From UBA9620 sp965220695 (GTDB lineage: Bacteria; Acidobacteriota; Vicinamibacteria; Vicinamibacterales; UBA8438): a stretch of 64,000 nt of DNA. Location of the stretch: contig OZ244838.1 of the NCBI GenBank assembly GCA_965220695.1, positions 186,001-250,000 on the forward strand, given 5' to 3'. Under the pieces are notes generated by a model. The model was not told where the DNA came from and did no database searches. It worked only from the letters and a program-made list of their open reading frames with translations. The translations under genes were made by a program, and so were the position numbers. This document shows, in pieces, positions 25,421 to 34,551 of the stretch; the stretch's first letter is position 1, and each line of letters starts with the position of its first letter.

Positions 25421-27205
25421 ATGGCCGAGAAACTCTCGTTCTCTCCGGCGCCTGTTGACCGGTTCTCCGCGGCGTTTCCCGGTTCACGCAAGGTGCTGGT
25501 GTCCGGCGATCGCGTGCGGGTGCCGGTGCGCGAGATCGCGCTGTCCGGCGGCGAGGAACCGCTCCGGGTGTATGACACGAGTGGGCCGCACGGATGCGAT
25601 GTCCGCGAGGGTCTTCCGCCTCTGAGAGAGCCCTGGATCGCCGGTCGCGGCGGGGTGGACGACGACCTGCCCGCGCCGCACGTGCGGCGCGGCGCCGAAC
25701 TGCCGGCGCCGGCCGTCTCGCGCCGGATCCGGCGCGGCACATCCGGGGTGACCCAGCTTCACTACGCCCGGCGCGGCGCCATGACCGAGGAAATGGAATT
25801 CGTGGCATTGCGGGAGGGGTTCGCGCCTGAGTTCGTGCGGGACGAAGTGGCGCGGGGCCGGGCGATCATTCCCGCCAACATCAATCACCCCGAGCTCGAG
25901 CCGATGGCAATCGGCCGCAACTTCCTCGTCAAGATCAACGCCAACATCGGCAACTCGGCGGTGTCGTCGTCGATCGAAGAAGAAGTAGAGAAACTGCGCT
26001 GGGCCACCCTCTGGGGCGCCGATACGGTCATGGACCTGTCGACGGGGCCCAACATCCATCAGACCCGCGAGTGGATCATCCGGAACGCCCCGGTGCCGAT
26101 CGGCACGGTGCCCATCTATCAGGCGCTCGAGAAGGTCGGCGGACGCCCGGAAGAACTGACCTGGGAGTTGTATCGCGACACGCTGATCGAACAGGCCGAA
26201 CAAGGTGTGGACTATTTCACCGTGCATGCGGGCGTGCTGTTGCGTTACATCCCGATGACCGCGCGCCGCATCACCGGCATCGTCTCCCGCGGCGGGTCGA
26301 TCATGGCGAAGTGGTGTCTGGCGCACCACGAAGAGAACTTCACCTACACGCACTTCCGCGAGATCTGCGAGATCATGCGGTCGTATGACGTGTCGTTCTC
26401 CCTGGGTGACGGCCTGCGGCCCGGGTCGATCGCCGATGCCAACGACGACGCGCAGTTCGCTGAATTGAAGACGCAGGGTGAGCTGACGCGCATCGCCTGG
26501 GAGTACGACGTGCAGGTGATGAACGAAGGGCCGGGCCATGTCCCGTTGCATCTGATCAAGCAGAACATGGAGCATCAGCTCGACTGGTGCGACGAGGCGC
26601 CGTTCTACACGCTGGGTCCGTTGACCACGGATGTGGCGCCCGGGTACGACCACATCACGTCGGCTATCGGCGCCGCCATGATCGGGTGGTACGGGACCGC
26701 CATGCTCTGCTACGTCACCCCGAAAGAGCACCTGGGGTTGCCCAATCGGGATGACGTCAAGGCGGGCGTCATCGCCTACAAGATCGCGGCCCATGCCGCC
26801 GATCTCGGCAAGGGGCACCCGCGGGCGCAGGCCTGGGACGACGCGCTGTCGAAGGCGCGATTCGAGTTTCGCTGGGAAGACCAGTTCAATCTCTCGCTCG
26901 ATCCGCAGACCGCACGGGCGTATCACGACGAGACGCTGCCGGCGGAGGGCGCCAAGCTGGCGCACTTCTGTTCGATGTGCGGTCCGAAGTTCTGCAGCAT
27001 GGAATTGACCCAGCAGGTGCGGGACTACGCCGACGAGAAGGGTGTCGGCGACACCGAGGCGCTGCAGATCGGGATGCGGGAGAAGTCCGTGGAATTCCAG
27101 GACGCGCGCGAGATCTACATTCGAACCGCGTCCGAGGAACGAGCGAGCGGGGCGTCGCCGGTCAGCGCTGCGTCTGGCCCGCTGGGGCCGGCACAATCTG
27201 GATGA
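25421..27205 (+). CDS. thiC: ThiC, phosphomethylpyrimidine synthase
   Basis: Radical SAM enzyme (594 residues) that turns aminoimidazole ribotide into HMP phosphate for thiamine synthesis. The N-terminal ThiC-associated domain has VYDTSGPHGCDVREGLPPLR. The core has IPANINHPELEPMAIGRNF, NIGNSAVSSSIEEEVEK and GADTVMDLSTGPNIHQTREW. The C-terminal radical-SAM cysteines are in HFCSMCGPKFCSM, the non-canonical CxxCxxxxC motif of ThiC. ATG 25421 begins MAEKLSFSPAPVDRFSAAF, typical of the family; an earlier open frame overlapping glyA is rejected. The 3' end overlaps the convergent gene at 27162 by 44 bases. No other thi gene is near. Confidence 0.97.
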   Translation: MAEKLSFSPAPVDRFSAAFPGSRKVLVSGDRVRVPVREIALSGGEEPLRVYDTSGPHGCDVREGLPPLREPWIAGRGGVDDDLPAPHVRRGAELPAPAVSRRIRRGTSGVTQLHYARRGAMTEEMEFVALREGFAPEFVRDEVARGRAIIPANINHPELEPMAIGRNFLVKINANIGNSAVSSSIEEEVEKLRWATLWGADTVMDLSTGPNIHQTREWIIRNAPVPIGTVPIYQALEKVGGRPEELTWELYRDTLIEQAEQGVDYFTVHAGVLLRYIPMTARRITGIVSRGGSIMAKWCLAHHEENFTYTHFREICEIMRSYDVSFSLGDGLRPGSIADANDDAQFAELKTQGELTRIAWEYDVQVMNEGPGHVPLHLIKQNMEHQLDWCDEAPFYTLGPLTTDVAPGYDHITSAIGAAMIGWYGTAMLCYVTPKEHLGLPNRDDVKAGVIAYKIAAHAADLGKGHPRAQAWDDALSKARFEFRWEDQFNLSLDPQTARAYHDETLPAEGAKLAHFCSMCGPKFCSMELTQQVRDYADEKGVGDTEALQIGMREKSVEFQDAREIYIRTASEERASGASPVSAASGPLGPAQSG

Positions 27206-27728
27206 TCGTCTTGAAGCGAGCCGGCGTACCGCCAACCGGGTACAGATACCCGTCCGAGCCGTTCCACGTGTAGTCCTTGACGGTCACGCCGGGCGGGAAG
27301 GCCATCTCATCTTCCCGGAAGCGCCCGATCTCGAAGATGTGCGTGCCGGGGGCATCGAACACCCGATCGCCGCGCTCGTCCAGCACGACCGCGTAGTACC
27401 GTACCATTTCCTCGAAGGCGGAATTGGTGCCGAACAGATAGTAACGTTGGCCTCGGCCGGCGTCGTACGACGTCAGGAACACGGCGTTGGGATAGATCGG
27501 GAACCCGAGCGTCGCTTCCGTCGGTACGGCGTCATCGGTGAAGGCGGCAGCAGGAGGGGGTGTCGCCGGCTGCCGGGTTGGCGCCGGAGCCGCCTCCCGG
27601 GTGGGGCTCGCCGGCCGCGGAGCAGGGCGCACCGTCGATCGACGTTGCGGTTCGGCGCCGCCGGCGAGTACGGGCAACCCCGCCAAAACGGCCAGAGTGC
27701 AGACCGCGGCGACACGACGCGCATGCAT
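27162..27728 (-). CDS. Small exported protein, function unknown
   Basis: A 188-residue protein with a signal peptide (residues 1-24; AVLAGLPVLAGGAEP) and a Pro/Ala/Thr-rich linker (30-65). The folded part (about 70-180) contains LGFPIYPNAVFLTSYDAGRG, the aromatic run QRYYLFGTNSAFEEMVRYYA and ERGDRVFDAPGTHIFEIGRF. The pattern YPNA...Y/F-x-FGT...MVxYYxxVL resembles small periplasmic proteins seen in Acidobacteriota that I cannot tie to a named family. It runs toward thiC and overlaps its last 44 bases, so one of the two 3' ends is constrained by the other. Confidence 0.7.
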   Translation of the reverse strand: MHARRVAAVCTLAVLAGLPVLAGGAEPQRRSTVRPAPRPASPTREAAPAPTRQPATPPPAAAFTDDAVPTEATLGFPIYPNAVFLTSYDAGRGQRYYLFGTNSAFEEMVRYYAVVLDERGDRVFDAPGTHIFEIGRFREDEMAFPPGVTVKDYTWNGSDGYLYPVGGTPARFKTIIQIVPAPAGQTQR

Positions 27729-27819
27729 ATCGCCATTATGCGGGCCTGATCGACCGCACGCAAGTCATCCAACGCGGGGCGGATCTGGTGGAACGGACCA
27801 GACGCGCAACGAGAATCTC

Positions 27820-29037
27820 ATGAACACATCCATCGACGGCGGCGGATCAGCGTGCGCGGTGAGCGTATTGCTGGAGTATTGTCGCGCCGAGCGCAACTGG
27901 GTTCTGGACGCCACCCGCGCGTTGGCGCGCATGGAGTCCCCGACCACGGACAAATCGGCGGTCGACCGCTGCGGATACGAACTGGAGCGGCGGATGGCCG
28001 CCATCGGCGGCGTCGTGACCCGTTGTTCCCAGCCAGGGACAGGCGATCACCTCCGGGCGGAGTTCGGCAGCGGGACGGACCAGATTCTCCTGATTGGGCA
28101 CTATGACACCGTCTGGCCGATCGGGCAGGTGGAGCGGATGCCGATCGAGATCCGGGATGGGCGCCTGTTCGGACCGGGGGTGCTCGACATGAAAGGGGGC
28201 ATCGCCATCGGGATGCTCGCGGCGCGCGCGCTGCGCGACGTGGCGCCGCTGAACGTGCGTCTCGTCATGCTGTGGACCAGCGACGAGGAGCGAGGCAGCC
28301 TGACGTCGCGCGCGCTCGTCGAGGAGGAAGCGCGCCGCAGCCGGGCGGTGTTCGTGCTCGAGCCCGCGCTCGATGGGGGAGGGGTCAAGACCAGTCGCAA
28401 GGGCTGCGGCGAGTTCCATCTGACGGTACGGGGCGTCGCCGCGCATGCTGGTGTGAACCCGGACACCGGAGCCAGTGCCGTGCACGAGCTCGCGGCCCAG
28501 ATCGTCGACCTGCAGCGGGTGCGCGGCGTGGCCCCCGGGGTGACGCTCAACGTTGGGCTGATCGAGGGCGGCACCCGGCCGAACGTCGTCGCGGAAGAGG
28601 CGCACGCCATCATCGATGTGCGCGTCGGCACTGTCGAGGAAGCGAAGCTGGTGCACGCCATGGTGTACGACCGGGTGTCCACCGTGCCGGGGACGACCAT
28701 CGAGATGCACGGTGGCATCGACCGTCCCCCGCTGGAGCGACACGCCGCGGTCGTGCGGCTGTACGAGAAGGCGCGAGACATTGCCGCACGCCTCGGATAC
28801 GACCTGCCGGAGGGTGGCACCGGGGGCGGTTCGGACGGGAACTTCACGGCGGCGCTCGGCGTCCCGACGCTCGACGGTCTGGGCGCGATCGGGGCCGGCC
28901 CACACGCGCTCTACGAACATATCGAGGTAGACGCGCTGCCGTGGCGTGCGGCGCTGCTCGCCGGTCTCATTGCCGAGACCGCGGCGGATACATCCGACGA
29001 TTCCCGCCGCGTGCTGAACCCCGGCAGTCTGTCGTAG
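27820..29037 (+). CDS. M20-family metallopeptidase, carboxypeptidase G2-like
   Basis: Zinc-dependent peptidase of 405 residues. Ligand motifs of M20 are in order: LLIGHYDTVWPIGQ (His), GPGVLDMKGGIAIGM (bridging Asp), WTSDEERGSL (general base Glu then metal Glu), FVLEPALDGG and the final His in GAGPHALYEHIEV. The lid domain has HAGVNPDTGASAVHELA. The pattern matches glutamate carboxypeptidase / CPG2 proteins, which release C-terminal glutamate from folates or peptides. There is no signal peptide, so a cytoplasmic role is likely here. ATG 27820 is preferred over an open upstream frame that crosses the divergent gene. The true substrate cannot be read from sequence. Confidence 0.88.
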   Translation: MNTSIDGGGSACAVSVLLEYCRAERNWVLDATRALARMESPTTDKSAVDRCGYELERRMAAIGGVVTRCSQPGTGDHLRAEFGSGTDQILLIGHYDTVWPIGQVERMPIEIRDGRLFGPGVLDMKGGIAIGMLAARALRDVAPLNVRLVMLWTSDEERGSLTSRALVEEEARRSRAVFVLEPALDGGGVKTSRKGCGEFHLTVRGVAAHAGVNPDTGASAVHELAAQIVDLQRVRGVAPGVTLNVGLIEGGTRPNVVAEEAHAIIDVRVGTVEEAKLVHAMVYDRVSTVPGTTIEMHGGIDRPPLERHAAVVRLYEKARDIAARLGYDLPEGGTGGGSDGNFTAALGVPTLDGLGAIGAGPHALYEHIEVDALPWRAALLAGLIAETAADTSDDSRRVLNPGSLS

Positions 29038-29071
29038 CCGTCGGGCAGCGGGCAGCCGAGAGGCTGATGTG

Positions 29072-30052
29072 TCAGTGGTTCAGGGCGCCGCGCCAGTAAT
29101 CGAGCAGGTCGGACAGGGTTCGGGAGAGCGGGATTTCCGGGGTCCAGCCAACCGCCGCTCTGATCCGCAGGGGATCGCCGAGGAGCAGCGGATTGTCGCT
29201 CGGGCGCGCGCGGGCGGGGTCGAATTTGACGGTCACGTCGATGCCGGAGCAGGCCAGCAGGCCGTCGAGCACGTCCCTGATGCGGTGAGCGGTGCCGCTG
29301 CACACGTTGTACGGCGTGGAGACCGCGCCACTGGACATGAGCAGTTGGTAGGCCCGCACTGTATCCCGTACGTCGGTGAGATCCCGCCGGGCGTCCAGGT
29401 TCCCGACCGACAAGACCGGTTCGGTGAGACCGGCCTCGATGCGCGCGATCTGTGCGGCAAAGCTCGATGCGGCGAACTCGAGTGACTGACCCGGGCCGAC
29501 GTGCGTGAACGAACGGCTCAACAGCACCGCCAATCCGTCCTGCCGGCCGGCGGCCGCCCCCAGCATCTCTTGAGCCAGCTTGCTCAGGCCGTAGGGGCTG
29601 ACCGGACCCAGAGGAGCCGATTCCTCGATGGCGGTGGCCGACGGTCGGTAGACGAGCGCCGACCCGGGGATCAACAGTCGCGCTTCTCTGGAATGGTCCC
29701 GTAGCGCCGCAACAAGATGCTGGGTGCCCAGCACGTTGGTCCGCAGCGTTGCATCGATGTTCGACCACGACGCGCCGACGCCGGCGGCCCCCGCGCAGTG
29801 ATAGACCTGCGTCGGACGGATGTCCGCGATTGACTGCGCTACGGACGGTCCGTCGAGCAGGTCGACCTCGCGCCAGGACACGCGGTCGGGGTGCGGGGCG
29901 GGCCGCCAGGGGCGGGCGCTCGTGTCGGCTCGATCCGTCTCTGGCCGGCGCCACGCGGTCAATCGTGCGGCGCCTCGAGTGCGATCCAGGTGTGCGAGCA
30001 GGTGGCTGCCGACAAACCCGGCGGCGCCGGTAACGAGGATCGTCTCGGACAC
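29072..30052 (-). CDS. NAD(P)-dependent sugar epimerase/reductase of the RMD type
   Basis: Extended short-chain dehydrogenase of 326 residues. The Rossmann motif is VTGAAGFVGSHLLAHL, the catalytic Ser is in IPGSALVYR, and the Tyr-Lys pair is in SPYGLSKLAQE. The run SRSFTHVGPGQS with FAAQIARIEAG and VGNLDARRDLTDVRDTVRAY is the hallmark of GDP-4-keto-6-deoxymannose reductase (RMD). Here, however, it stands six bases after rmlB and with rmlA, which make dTDP-4-keto-6-deoxyglucose. A dTDP-sugar 4-reductase such as an Fcf1-like enzyme is therefore as likely as RMD. No GDP-mannose dehydratase is in the window. Confidence 0.8.
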   Translation of the reverse strand: MSETILVTGAAGFVGSHLLAHLDRTRGAARLTAWRRPETDRADTSARPWRPAPHPDRVSWREVDLLDGPSVAQSIADIRPTQVYHCAGAAGVGASWSNIDATLRTNVLGTQHLVAALRDHSREARLLIPGSALVYRPSATAIEESAPLGPVSPYGLSKLAQEMLGAAAGRQDGLAVLLSRSFTHVGPGQSLEFAASSFAAQIARIEAGLTEPVLSVGNLDARRDLTDVRDTVRAYQLLMSSGAVSTPYNVCSGTAHRIRDVLDGLLACSGIDVTVKFDPARARPSDNPLLLGDPLRIRAAVGWTPEIPLSRTLSDLLDYWRGALNH

Positions 30053-30058
30053 GGGCTG

Positions 30059-31093
30059 TCAGACCTTTTCGTGCCGCCGGCCGTATTGCGTGTCGTAGTA
30101 CTCGCGGTAGGCCGGGTCGGCCTCCTTGATCGGGCGCCACCACCACTCGTTGTCCCGATACCAGGCGACGGTGGCGTGCAGCCCATCTGCGAACGCGTGC
30201 CGTGGCTGCCAGCCCAACTCCCGCAGCTTGGTCGTGTCCAGCGAGTACCGGCGGTCGTGTCCCAGCCGGTCCGCGACGGGGGTGACAAGGGATGCCGGCC
30301 GGTCGAGTGCTTTGAGGATGCGGTGCGTGAGGTCTATGTTCCGCACCTCGTTCCCACCCCCGATGTTGTAGACCTCTCCGTCAGTACCCTTGTCGATCAG
30401 CAGGTCGATGGCGCGGCAGTGATCCTCGACGTGGAGCCAGTCGCGTATATGGCGGCCATCGCCATACAGCGGCACCCCCAACCGGTCGATCGCGTTGGTG
30501 ACGAACAGCGGGATGACTTTCTCGGGAAACTGTCTGGGACCGTAGTTGTTCGATGCCCGCGTGATGATGACCGGCACTCCGTGGGTGGCCCAGAAACTGT
30601 ACGCGAGCCGGTCGGCGCCTGCCTTGCTCGCGGCGTACGGATTACGTGGCTTGAGTTCGTCGAGTTCGGTGCTGGAGCCGGTGTCGACGCTGCCGTAGAC
30701 CTCGTCGGTGGAGATCTGCACGAAACGGCGCAGTCGCGGCGCGCGCCGCGCGGCCTCGAGCAGCACGTAGCTCCCATAGACGTCGGTCGTGATGAACGAG
30801 CCAGCGTCCTGCAGCGAGCGGTCGACGTGGGTTTCGGCCGCGAAATGCACGACGATGTCCGCCTCCTGAACGAGGGGACCGGCAACCGACGCATCGGCTA
30901 CGTCGCCCTGAACGAATCGGTGACGTGGGTCGTCCGCCACGTCCCGCAGGTTCTCGAGCCGGCCGGCGTATGTCAGCTTGTCGAGCGTCGTCACCTGCCA
31001 GTCGGCGTGATTCTCGAGCGCGTGGAGCACGAAGTTGCTGCCGATGAAACCGGCACCGCCGGTGACCAGGACCTGTACGGCGGGTGCTACCAT
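30059..31093 (-). CDS. rmlB: dTDP-glucose 4,6-dehydratase
   Basis: Extended SDR of 344 residues that makes dTDP-4-keto-6-deoxyglucose, the branch point for dTDP-rhamnose and other deoxysugars. NAD motif VTGGAGFIGSNFVLHAL, the segment VVHFAAETHVDRSL, active-site QISTDEVYGSVD (Asp-Glu pair) and NPYAASKAGADRLAYSF (Tyr-x3-Lys) are diagnostic, as are ASNNYGPRQFPEKVIPLF and RDWLHVEDHCRAI. Its start overlaps the last seven bases of rmlA. rmlC and rmlD are absent from the window; the next gene is an RMD-like reductase. Confidence 0.95.
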   Translation of the reverse strand: MVAPAVQVLVTGGAGFIGSNFVLHALENHADWQVTTLDKLTYAGRLENLRDVADDPRHRFVQGDVADASVAGPLVQEADIVVHFAAETHVDRSLQDAGSFITTDVYGSYVLLEAARRAPRLRRFVQISTDEVYGSVDTGSSTELDELKPRNPYAASKAGADRLAYSFWATHGVPVIITRASNNYGPRQFPEKVIPLFVTNAIDRLGVPLYGDGRHIRDWLHVEDHCRAIDLLIDKGTDGEVYNIGGGNEVRNIDLTHRILKALDRPASLVTPVADRLGHDRRYSLDTTKLRELGWQPRHAFADGLHATVAWYRDNEWWWRPIKEADPAYREYYDTQYGRRHEKV

Positions 31094-32154
31094 CGAATGC
31101 CAACCTCCGAGTTGTCGCCGAGCATGAAGCGGTACGCCGATGGCTTCACCGGTTGTCGCAGGATGCGGACATTGCGTCCAATCAGGCTGTCGATCACCCT
31201 GCTGGCCAGGTCGCTGAGCACGCTGCCCTCGAGCACGATGCTGTGCTCGACTTCGGAATTCTGAATCAGGACGTCGTTCATGATGGACGTGAACGGGCCC
31301 ACGTAGGCGTGCGTGATTCTGGCGTTCGCGCCGATGATGGCCGGACCGCGGACGACTGATCCGACGATCGTCGCACCCGCTTCGACCACGACCTTGCCCT
31401 CCACGCGCGATTCGGCGTCCACCGACCCGTCCAGACGCTGGTCCAGGGTTTCGAGAATCAGCCGGTTGGCTTCGAGCATGTCATCCAGCTTGCCCGTGTC
31501 CTTCCACCAGCCGTCCACGAGGTGCGGCCGCACGACCTTGCCGCGGTCGATCAGGTTCTGAATCGCGTCGGTGATCTCGAGCTCGTTCCGAAAACTCGGG
31601 GTGATCTCCTTGACCGACTGAAACACCTCAGGGCTGAACATGTAGACCCCGACCAGCGCCAAGTCGCTCTTGGGCTCCTTCGGCTTCTCGACCAGCCGCA
31701 CGACGTGCCCGTCGGCGAGCTCGGCGACCCCGAACATCTGCGGGTCGGGCACACGGGTCAGGAGAATCTGTGCAGCGGGGCCGGTACGGACGAACTCTTC
31801 CACGAAGGGTGTGATCCCCGACTTGAGGAGGTTGTCACCCAGATACATGACGAACGGCTCGTCGCCCAGGAACTCCTCGCTGATCAGCACGGCGTGAGCC
31901 AGTCCGCGGGGCGCGTCCTGTTCGATGTAGGTCACGCGCACGTTCCAGCGCGAGCCGTCGCCGACCGCGGCGCGAATCTCTTCATGGGTGTCGCCAACGA
32001 CGATGCCGATATCTTTCACGCCGGCCGCGGCCAGCGCCTCGATGCCGTAGAACAGCACCGGTTTGTTGGCGACCGGAACCAGTTGCTTGGCCCGCGTGTA
32101 GGTCAGCGGACGCAGCCGGCTCCCTTTTCCTCCGCTCAGGACGAGTCCCTTCAT
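31087..32154 (-). CDS. rmlA: Glucose-1-phosphate thymidylyltransferase, long form
   Basis: Nucleotidyltransferase of 355 residues that makes dTDP-glucose. The N-terminal domain has GLVLSGGKGSRLRPLTYTRA, then KQLVPVANKPVLFYGIEAL and VMYLGDNLLKSG. Unlike the 290-residue RmlA, a left-handed beta-helix of hexapeptide repeats fills about 245-330, with GATIVGSVVRGPAIIGANAR as a clear stretch, so it belongs to the long (StrD-like) type. The ATG overlaps the lptD stop (ATGA) and its stop overlaps rmlB, so lptD-rmlA-rmlB look translationally coupled. Confidence 0.93.
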   Translation of the reverse strand: MKGLVLSGGKGSRLRPLTYTRAKQLVPVANKPVLFYGIEALAAAGVKDIGIVVGDTHEEIRAAVGDGSRWNVRVTYIEQDAPRGLAHAVLISEEFLGDEPFVMYLGDNLLKSGITPFVEEFVRTGPAAQILLTRVPDPQMFGVAELADGHVVRLVEKPKEPKSDLALVGVYMFSPEVFQSVKEITPSFRNELEITDAIQNLIDRGKVVRPHLVDGWWKDTGKLDDMLEANRLILETLDQRLDGSVDAESRVEGKVVVEAGATIVGSVVRGPAIIGANARITHAYVGPFTSIMNDVLIQNSEVEHSIVLEGSVLSDLASRVIDSLIGRNVRILRQPVKPSAYRFMLGDNSEVGIRW

Positions 32155-34463
32155 CTCACCTCACCCGCGCCCGTTCCCACGCCGAACGGAGCCAGTATGT
32201 TGGAGAATGTGCTGAGTCCGGCGAGCGTGAACGAGAGGTTGAAGCGCCGGTCCCGGTCGACCCGTACCCGCGCGCCAAGCCCCTCGAGGTTATAGGACTG
32301 GTATTCGAACGCCACGCCGCAGCACTGTGCGTTGTAGTACCAGACAAAGCGCTGCTGCAGATGCCTCCCCTGCAGCACGTCGTAGTTGAACTGATAGACC
32401 CCGCCCATCCGGTTGTCCCGCGTGCGCAGGTTGGTGAACGAGTTGAGGTAGTGGTCGAGCTGTTCGCGATCGTCGAATCCGGACAGGCCCTCGACGAATC
32501 GCCGCTGGCTCCACCCCGCGGTCTGGTACAGCCAGCCGCCGATCTCGATGCTGGCATCGGCCCCGATCGTGCGCAGCGCCCCGAACTGGGTGTCGTACTC
32601 GGCGCGAAACGTCCCGGACAGCAGCCTTGTCGGGTTGGCACGTGCAGTGATCGCCAGCGGAGAGAAATTGCTGGGGGGCGTGTCCTGAAAGCTGGTCCGG
32701 AACTGGCGATCGTACAGCGCGGCGTTGGCGTCGGTGTAGTAGCTCTGCTCGACGCCGACCGTCAGGATCTCCTGCGCGACCGACGGTCCCCCGTCCTCCG
32801 ACCGCCGGGCATAAAGCCGGTTGTTCAGGCCGAAGCGGAACTGCGTCACGTTGCCGACGATCGAGTCGGTGCCCTCGAGCTGCACGATCTGGTCGAAGTT
32901 CTCGATCGCCGTGACCCGCTGCAACGTCCCCCACGGTTCGATGACGTGCTTCATCCGCTCGGAGTATCCGCTGCCGGGCGTGTCCCAGACCTTGACCAAT
33001 ACCGGGCCGGTCACCCGGGTCTGCATGTCCACGAACGACCGGCCGACGCCCTCCTCGATCTGCCCGAGGACCGGATCGACGCTCTCGGTCCAGTACGTCT
33101 GGCGCCACGCCACGGAGGAGTTCAGGGTCAGGAACGGCCAGCGCGTGAACGGCACCCTGACGAGCGGGCTCACGTCGACGCGGGTCACCCCCGAATCGAC
33201 CGTCCGTTTATCGAACCTCGAGGTGCGCAACAAGTTCGCATATTCGGTGGTGAAACCGAAATACACCGGAGAGTCGAGCAGCGCACGCTCCGCCTGGTTG
33301 AAAGAGACCCGCGGCCCGGTGCCGTAGAGACTGGACTCGGTCTCACCGAAGAAGGTCTCCGCCAGGTCTCCTGTGCCGCTGAGCGTGTACGCGCCCCACG
33401 AACCGGTCACGTTGCCGCCCAGCGTCCGGGACCGGTTCGACGCCTGGTAGATGTCCTGGTGATATGTCTGCTGCACCGTGATATCGGAAAAGTAGTCGAC
33501 CTGACCGCGGGCGTTGATCGAGTCCGTGATGCGGTGCTGGGCACCGCCGCGGAGCTCGTAGCTGCGACGGGCCGGATATACCGTCTCGCCCGTACCCGGG
33601 CCCAACCGATCCACGACCGTCGCTTCGCGCTCGTTGAGCAGATAGGTCTGCAGGTTGCCCTGGGACGCCGGGCCGAGCACATATCGATACTCGGCGCCGA
33701 GTCCGGTGCCGGCGCCGGTGAACCAGTCGTGATAGAACGTCGCGTCGTTGCTGCGGTTCAGCGCCAGGAAGAAAGCGTTGCTGATGGAGTTGCCCCGGAT
33801 GGTCGAGGCGCCGTAGGTCGGCATCAGGAATCCGGTCGCGCGGCCGTCATCCTGGATCGGGTAGTACATCACTGGCAGATAGAACAGCGGCACGCCCTTG
33901 ACGTGCAGCACCGCGTGGCGCAACGCCGTGTACTCGTCGAGGTTGATCGTCAAAGAACTGCTGCGTATCTCCCATCTCGGGGTCGGTTGGATACACGAGG
34001 TGAATCCGCCGCGCGTGAGCCGGTAGGTGCGTGGGCCGACCTTCTCGATGATCTCACCCCAGAACTTCATCTCCGGTTCCTGCGTGCCGAACATGCTCGG
34101 TTCGACATCCTCGATGAGAATGGTGGTGCCGCTGGCGTTGAAGAACGTCCCGGTCCGGGTTTCCGTGTCGAATTCGACCCGGTCGGCCGCCAGGCGCGCG
34201 TCGCCGGTGGTGAACACGACGTTGCCGAACGCGACCAGACGCGTTTCGTCGAGGAAGTAGTCCGCCTGATCGGCATGGAACTCCCACGGAGCATCGCCTT
34301 CGGGATCGCCCAACTGCGCATTGCCGGTCCACCGCAAGTGGTTGCCGTCGAGCCGCTCGAAGCGGTCGCTTCGATGCTCGGGGATGCGGGGCAGCGATTG
34401 TGCCTGTACCGTGCCGACCGTCGCCATGACGACAAGGCTTCCGAGCAGGATCTGGCGAATCAT
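32151..34463 (-). CDS. lptD: LptD, outer-membrane LPS assembly protein
   Basis: Outer-membrane beta-barrel (770 residues) that inserts lipopolysaccharide into the outer leaflet with LptE. The signal peptide is MIRQILLGSLVVMATVGTVQ then AQ. The OstA/LptA-like N-terminal domain (about 40-150) is followed by the LptD signature with GVPLFYLPVMYYPIQDDGRA and GFLMPTYGAS, then a barrel of alternating strands to the end. Cysteines are Cys157 and a vicinal pair near 714-715; E. coli LptD has two N-terminal cysteines and a pair, so one N-terminal Cys is missing here and only part of the disulfide scheme can form. ATG 34463 is chosen for the signal peptide. Its presence shows a diderm with LPS-like glycolipid. 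Confidence 0.93.
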   Translation of the reverse strand: MIRQILLGSLVVMATVGTVQAQSLPRIPEHRSDRFERLDGNHLRWTGNAQLGDPEGDAPWEFHADQADYFLDETRLVAFGNVVFTTGDARLAADRVEFDTETRTGTFFNASGTTILIEDVEPSMFGTQEPEMKFWGEIIEKVGPRTYRLTRGGFTSCIQPTPRWEIRSSSLTINLDEYTALRHAVLHVKGVPLFYLPVMYYPIQDDGRATGFLMPTYGASTIRGNSISNAFFLALNRSNDATFYHDWFTGAGTGLGAEYRYVLGPASQGNLQTYLLNEREATVVDRLGPGTGETVYPARRSYELRGGAQHRITDSINARGQVDYFSDITVQQTYHQDIYQASNRSRTLGGNVTGSWGAYTLSGTGDLAETFFGETESSLYGTGPRVSFNQAERALLDSPVYFGFTTEYANLLRTSRFDKRTVDSGVTRVDVSPLVRVPFTRWPFLTLNSSVAWRQTYWTESVDPVLGQIEEGVGRSFVDMQTRVTGPVLVKVWDTPGSGYSERMKHVIEPWGTLQRVTAIENFDQIVQLEGTDSIVGNVTQFRFGLNNRLYARRSEDGGPSVAQEILTVGVEQSYYTDANAALYDRQFRTSFQDTPPSNFSPLAITARANPTRLLSGTFRAEYDTQFGALRTIGADASIEIGGWLYQTAGWSQRRFVEGLSGFDDREQLDHYLNSFTNLRTRDNRMGGVYQFNYDVLQGRHLQQRFVWYYNAQCCGVAFEYQSYNLEGLGARVRVDRDRRFNLSFTLAGLSTFSNILAPFGVGTGAGEVR

Positions 34464-34551
34464 CCGAACGGCGGGGTGTTCGAGGGCGTCTGCCTGACGG
34501 CCCCGCAAGATCCCTGCAGCGTATCATGCCCGCTGCCCGGTCCTGGATCCA

